Assembly (NCBI GenBank): GCA_963575745.1
Contig: CAUYUJ010002769.1
Coordinates: 479,501 to 543,500 of the forward strand
Length of the DNA: 64,000 nucleotides
Direction of reading: 5' to 3'
Source: Prorocentrum cordatum
Lineage: Eukaryota > Sar > Dinophyceae > Prorocentrales > Prorocentraceae
Position 1 is the stretch's first letter; each line of letters starts with the position of its first letter. Positions 60,840 to 64,000 of the stretch are shown here, piece by piece. The position numbers and the translations under genes were made by a program. The notes under the pieces are model-generated. The model worked only from the letters and a program-made list of their open reading frames with translations. It had not been told where the DNA came from and did no database searches.

Positions 60840-62469
60840 AGTTGGCTTTGTAGTTGTAATAGGATGGTGGTCCTGTGGTGCGGCAGTTAGGCTGTAATAC
60901 GGCTACTCGTACATAGCATACTGCAGAGTAGTGGTCTACAGCTCGCTGCACCGAGGGATCTCCCAGGTCGACACACGTGGCCTTGTCTAGATTGCCTCCT
61001 GAGGAGAGACCCCTTGAGAAGGCAAGCTCTGAAATGCCACCCTCGCCTCCGCACAGCTCCACCATATCCACGCAATTGTTGTTGCCATAGCATAAAGTAG
61101 CCACTATGCTGTATATGTCGGCGTGTGTGTCGGGCATAGATGTGGGGAGGGTAAGAAACAGGTCATCTTCCTCGTCAGAGCTAATCAGCTCGACAGGGAC
61201 GTCAGTGCTCCAGGTCGCCATAAGATCCTGTCCGAGTCCTGACAGGTCATCGCCGCAGTCGTTGTTTCCATCTTCAACGTGCTTTTCGATACGGCGAGGC
61301 TTGATGCCTGCTTCCTTTTCGGCTGTAAGCCTTTCCTTCTGTTTGATACGCGACTCCGCAGGTAAGACTTGCTCGCCCTGTTCACCGGTCTGTGCGCCCA
61401 TCGTCGTTGATGAATGGGTACCTGGAATAATCGCCAGAGTCGGGAGGGGGGAAGGACAATCATCTATGATGACGCGTCTGGGTTTCTGTGGTGATTGAGT
61501 TGGCTCGTTGCCGAGCATGACCGGTTCCTCGGGCTGCCAGTACATCCGTGTACTGGTGTTGGCAACCTCTGCAGGTAAAGGTGCATGCCAATCATATCCC
61601 GTCGGTTGATCGGCTACTGCGATATCCTGAATAACCGTATTGGTATCCAGGTTATTCGTTACACGTCGGATAACGTCGGACCACTTCGGTCCCCCTTTGT
61701 TGGTCGCCACATAATGATATATGTTGTGATCCGTACGTGTGTAGGTATTTAAGTATACCGGCACGTTTCCGTGCGTAGTGTTGCCTTTCCCCAGGATCCT
61801 ATCGTTGAGGTGACGAATGAGTGTGATGCGTGTCTCTGATCTCCATTCGGCATGTCGTACTGTTTGGCCATACCAATCCAAAATATGTTGTTGTATCGCC
61901 AGTTTGCACGTACATGCCCATAGCTTCGAGCTAATCGGTATTGATTTGGCGACCTGCATATATGTACCACTTGGTGTATTGTCTTGGGTATTAAATCTGA
62001 TACCGAAATGACACAACCGGATCCGTACTACCGTCAATTTAAGATCCTCCAGAATATCACGTATTGGAGACAACTTCCAAACGTATCCTGGGGGACCAAA
62101 CGCTATAATTGTCATGCGGGGCTTCCTGGCCTTCGTCAGAAGGTTCTGAATGCGCGACCAGTGTGGGGCTACTCTTTTACCTGGGGTCCGTGCGTACCAG
62201 TCACCCGGAATACTGACCCATATTAGAGCATAGTCCCCACTGATCACCGCACCCAGATACTCTGTGCCCACAGTTGTCATGAGCTCGTTGTGGGAAATGC
62301 GGTCACAGGTATATCCTCGGGTGCGGAGGTCAGCGCAAGCTTCTCTCGTATCTTCGATAATGAAAGCTCTTTTCTTATGGCAGGTTGCCCCGCTGTCCTT
62401 GTTACCCCCTGGCCTCTCGGCCATCAGGCAAGGCGACGAGGGGGCAGGGTCGCCCTGCCATCTTCAAGA
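60840..62469 (-). pseudogene. Copia methyltransferase-like region (first half)
   Basis: One frame from the end of the linker to the insertion. The first part (about 61.9-62.4 kb) has KRAFIIEDTREACADL, ISGDYALIWVSIPGDW, MTIIAFGPPGYVWKLS and VRIRLCHFGIRFN with GTYMQVAKSIPI and KLWACTCK. These resemble the late block of a methyltransferase fold. An acidic linker with basic KQKERLTAEKEAGIKPRR follows. The second domain starts VDMVELCGGEGGISELAFSRG (SAM-like glycine loop, about 61050-61080), then ATCVDLGDPSVQRAVDHY and VAVLQPNCRTTGPPSYYN (about 60870-60910; Cys in the place of the PC motif). At YNYKANY the inverted-end element interrupts it. Catalytic activity is unproven. The glycine loop is unusual (CGGEG). 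Confidence 0.65.
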
Positions 62470-63051
62470 TCAAGAAGATGCGCCTGCCACATCCGCCACC
62501 ATCTGAGCTTCTCTCAAATGCTGGAGCTCTGCACTGCAGCGCGCGGTAGCCTCAGAGGCGGATTGCTCCGCAAACGTGTCCAGCATGGATGGATTATCCA
62601 TCGGCTGCTTCAGGAGGCCCTTCGACCTTGCGTCGTTGACCGTCTGCAGCTCGTGGTTCGTGTACCCCATCACTATCTTCCGGCGTGTCCTCACAGCATC
62701 CATGGGTGCAACTCCACCATGCTGGGCCAGTGTCCTGGCTACGAAGCAGTCGAACGTTTCCAGATCGTCGATGCTGTCACATTTCACCGTCGCCTTGGCG
62801 AGTATCGCGAGCAGCCCCTGAGGCAGGTTTCCCTGCAGTTGTTGGCGCTCTTGCGCGGGGGATGGCTCGCCTGTCAGCACCGGCTGGAACGATGTCGTAC
62901 TCGTACTTGAGGCGGGTTGCCCCGCGGCTCCGAATAGATCGCACCTGATTGACAGATGTCCTGATGGCAGCTTCGTTGTCGGCATGATCTTGGAGCCCTC
63001 GGGGAGTTCCATCTTGACCTGTCCCTTCCCAAGGAAGATCAGCTTCTCCTA
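62470..63051 (-). pseudogene. Copia linker downstream of protease
   Basis: In the same frame as the preceding protease piece but behind an in-frame TAG (63049-63051; Gln expected). Sequence such as KLIFLGKGQVKMELPEGSKI, DLETFDCFVARTLAQHGG and RRKIVMGYTNHELQTVND. No named domain was recognised. It ends with two nearby TGA codons (about 62464-62472), beyond which the same frame continues into the methyltransferase-like region. Confidence 0.55.
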
Positions 63052-64000
63052 GCCTCGTTCGAGCACAATAATGGCGCGCTTGTCCTGCATACTGTCGAGG
63101 CCCAGGATCGCAGGCAGGTCCCTGCCGCAGCCTGACACAATATTAGTCTTGTACGAGTCGAGCTGGGTCGAGCCCTGGTACTCGCAGGCAATGCTGAAAG
63201 TGCCCGCGGTATCAGCTGGGGCCGACCCCATCGCCTACCCCGTTGATGTTCAATCGAGAATGGGGTTCAAACGTACACGGACGATGGTGTGCCTCAGCAG
63301 CCTGGACGAATTTGCGGCTCGTGTTTTCTCCCATTATGCTGATCTTCGAGCCCGCATCTATGAGGATCGAATTTCCACCATCCTCCAGAAACGTCCTGCT
63401 CGGCTGCTTGATATGCACCGTCTCTGATATGCCGGCTGCGCTGTCCGGCGGGTTTCCCCGCATCTCGGTCGCACCTCCTGTCGGGTTTCCCCGCATCGTG
63501 CTAGCACTTGGCCTTCCTGCGGCCATACGTGCCAGGTCGATGTACTGGAAGTACGACACGTCCTGGGCGTGAGCGCCCGGTTCCTCCCGCCAATTAGCAT
63601 ACTCATCGCGTATGCTGGTGTACTGTTCACGAGTGGTGCGTCGCGTCAGCGACAGATATGAATGAAGGGTAATATCTTGTAATCCCTCATTTGTAAGGTG
63701 ATCCCTGTACTGCAACCACTCGTCGAACTCAGTATTCGTGGCTGAGAGTTCAACGGCCCTGACTACCGTTGCCGCTGTCGCCACTGAAGAATCTGAGAGG
63801 TCGAACGACTCGCTCTCAGGATTATCGGCGTCCAACATGAACGTGGTGTGTGCATTGTCCATCTGGGTCTGGAAATGGCGAACACGGAGCTCACGCAGCT
63901 GTTCAGGGTCCAGTGGCAGCTCGGCCCCACCCCCCCTCTGGGGTGACATCGGAGGAGCCACCTGCCCGACTCCAGGCTCGCAGTGAGCTGGGAGGATCGG
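63049..64000 (-). pseudogene. Copia gag C-terminal part and aspartic protease, cut by window edge
   Basis: The frame is open to the window edge, so the true start lies beyond it. The gag-like part is helical (QLRELRVRHFQTQMDNAHT, DEWLQYRDHLTNEGLQDITL, YTSIRDEYANWREEPGAHAQ). The protease follows: NSILIDAGSKISIMGENT (about 63330-63380) has D-A-G where most family members have D-S/T-G. After a one-base shift near 63.22 kb it continues as FSIACEYQGSTQLDSYKTN and LPAILGLDSMQDKRAIIVLE, matching the flap and the ILG(L/R)D end of retroviral-type proteases. The family enzyme processes the polyprotein. The D-A-G change and the frameshift argue against activity. Confidence 0.7.

Larger units (their letters stand above)
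54756..64000 (-). mobile_element. Ty1/copia-type retrotransposon, decayed, split by an inverted-end element
   Basis: Minus strand, coding order: gag/protease (from the window edge to 63.05 kb), linker (63.05-62.47), methyltransferase-like region (62.42-60.84 and 59.62-59.1), zinc-finger segment (59.1-58.7), integrase (58.6-57.4), linker (57.5-57.0), RT (56.9-55.5) and RNase H (55.5-54.76). Integrase before RT is the copia order. The 5' end continues beyond the window. An in-frame TAG, two TGAs close together and several one-base shifts break the frame, and a ~1.2-kb insertion (59630-60839) divides the methyltransferase-like part. Confidence 0.85.

Overview
This window looks like nuclear DNA of a dinoflagellate with a high-GC, repeat-rich genome (Prorocentrum, Polarella or Symbiodiniaceae type; I cannot name the species). 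The reasons are: no recognisable intact host gene in 64 kb, very GC-rich unique sequence, long triplet microsatellites of CTC, GAC, GAT and GGA, retrotransposon proteins of the style found in dinoflagellate genomes, and none of the operon layout of a prokaryote. Most long open frames are by-products of repeats whose unit is a multiple of 3 bp.

Layout. 0.3-1.9 kb: a 90-bp satellite (17 units). 2-12 kb: intergenic sequence with GGA, CAG, CTC and AAC arrays and two fold-back elements (5.87-6.06 kb and 7.44-7.56 kb). 12.3-19.9 kb: a decayed plus-strand non-LTR retrotransposon (zinc finger and coiled coil, endonuclease, reverse transcriptase, RNase H, zinc finger) that has lost the catalytic core of its reverse transcriptase. 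20-29 kb: microsatellites, a small inverted-repeat element (20.56 kb; a second copy lies at 44.08 kb), and a mirror-like nested repeat block at 25.5-27.9 kb. 29.8-31.8 kb: two adjacent copies of an inverted-end element that I do not recognise. The second copy carries a 12-bp GATCGAT array.

31.86-38.51 kb: a nearly complete minus-strand tyrosine-recombinase retrotransposon of the DIRS/Ngaro/PAT type. It has split direct repeats arranged A1-ORFs-B1-A2-B2 and encodes a membrane peptide, a gag-like protein, reverse transcriptase/RNase H, tyrosine recombinase and a DNA-methyltransferase-like protein. 38.7-43.9 kb: degenerate GGCC/CTTGGGG repeat DNA holding nine copies of a near-perfect palindrome of about 38 bp. 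44.8-46.3 kb: two minisatellites. 47.9-49.5 kb: a 5'-truncated minus-strand non-LTR reverse transcriptase. 49.5-54.1 kb: a satellite of about 108 bp that switches orientation at 50.34 kb and has a 434-bp higher-order unit. 54.8-64.0 kb: a minus-strand Ty1/copia-type polyprotein (protease, methyltransferase-like region, zinc finger, integrase, reverse transcriptase, RNase H), broken by stops and frameshifts and split by a third copy of the inverted-end element.

The strongest leads are that two unrelated retrotransposon types here carry the same methyltransferase-like domain, the inverted-end element family, and the dispersed palindromes. All coordinates come from reading the sequence by eye. 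Boundaries of repeats and mobile elements are good to a few bases where two copies could be compared and are otherwise approximate. Single-base frameshifts could be genuine decay or long-read assembly errors.
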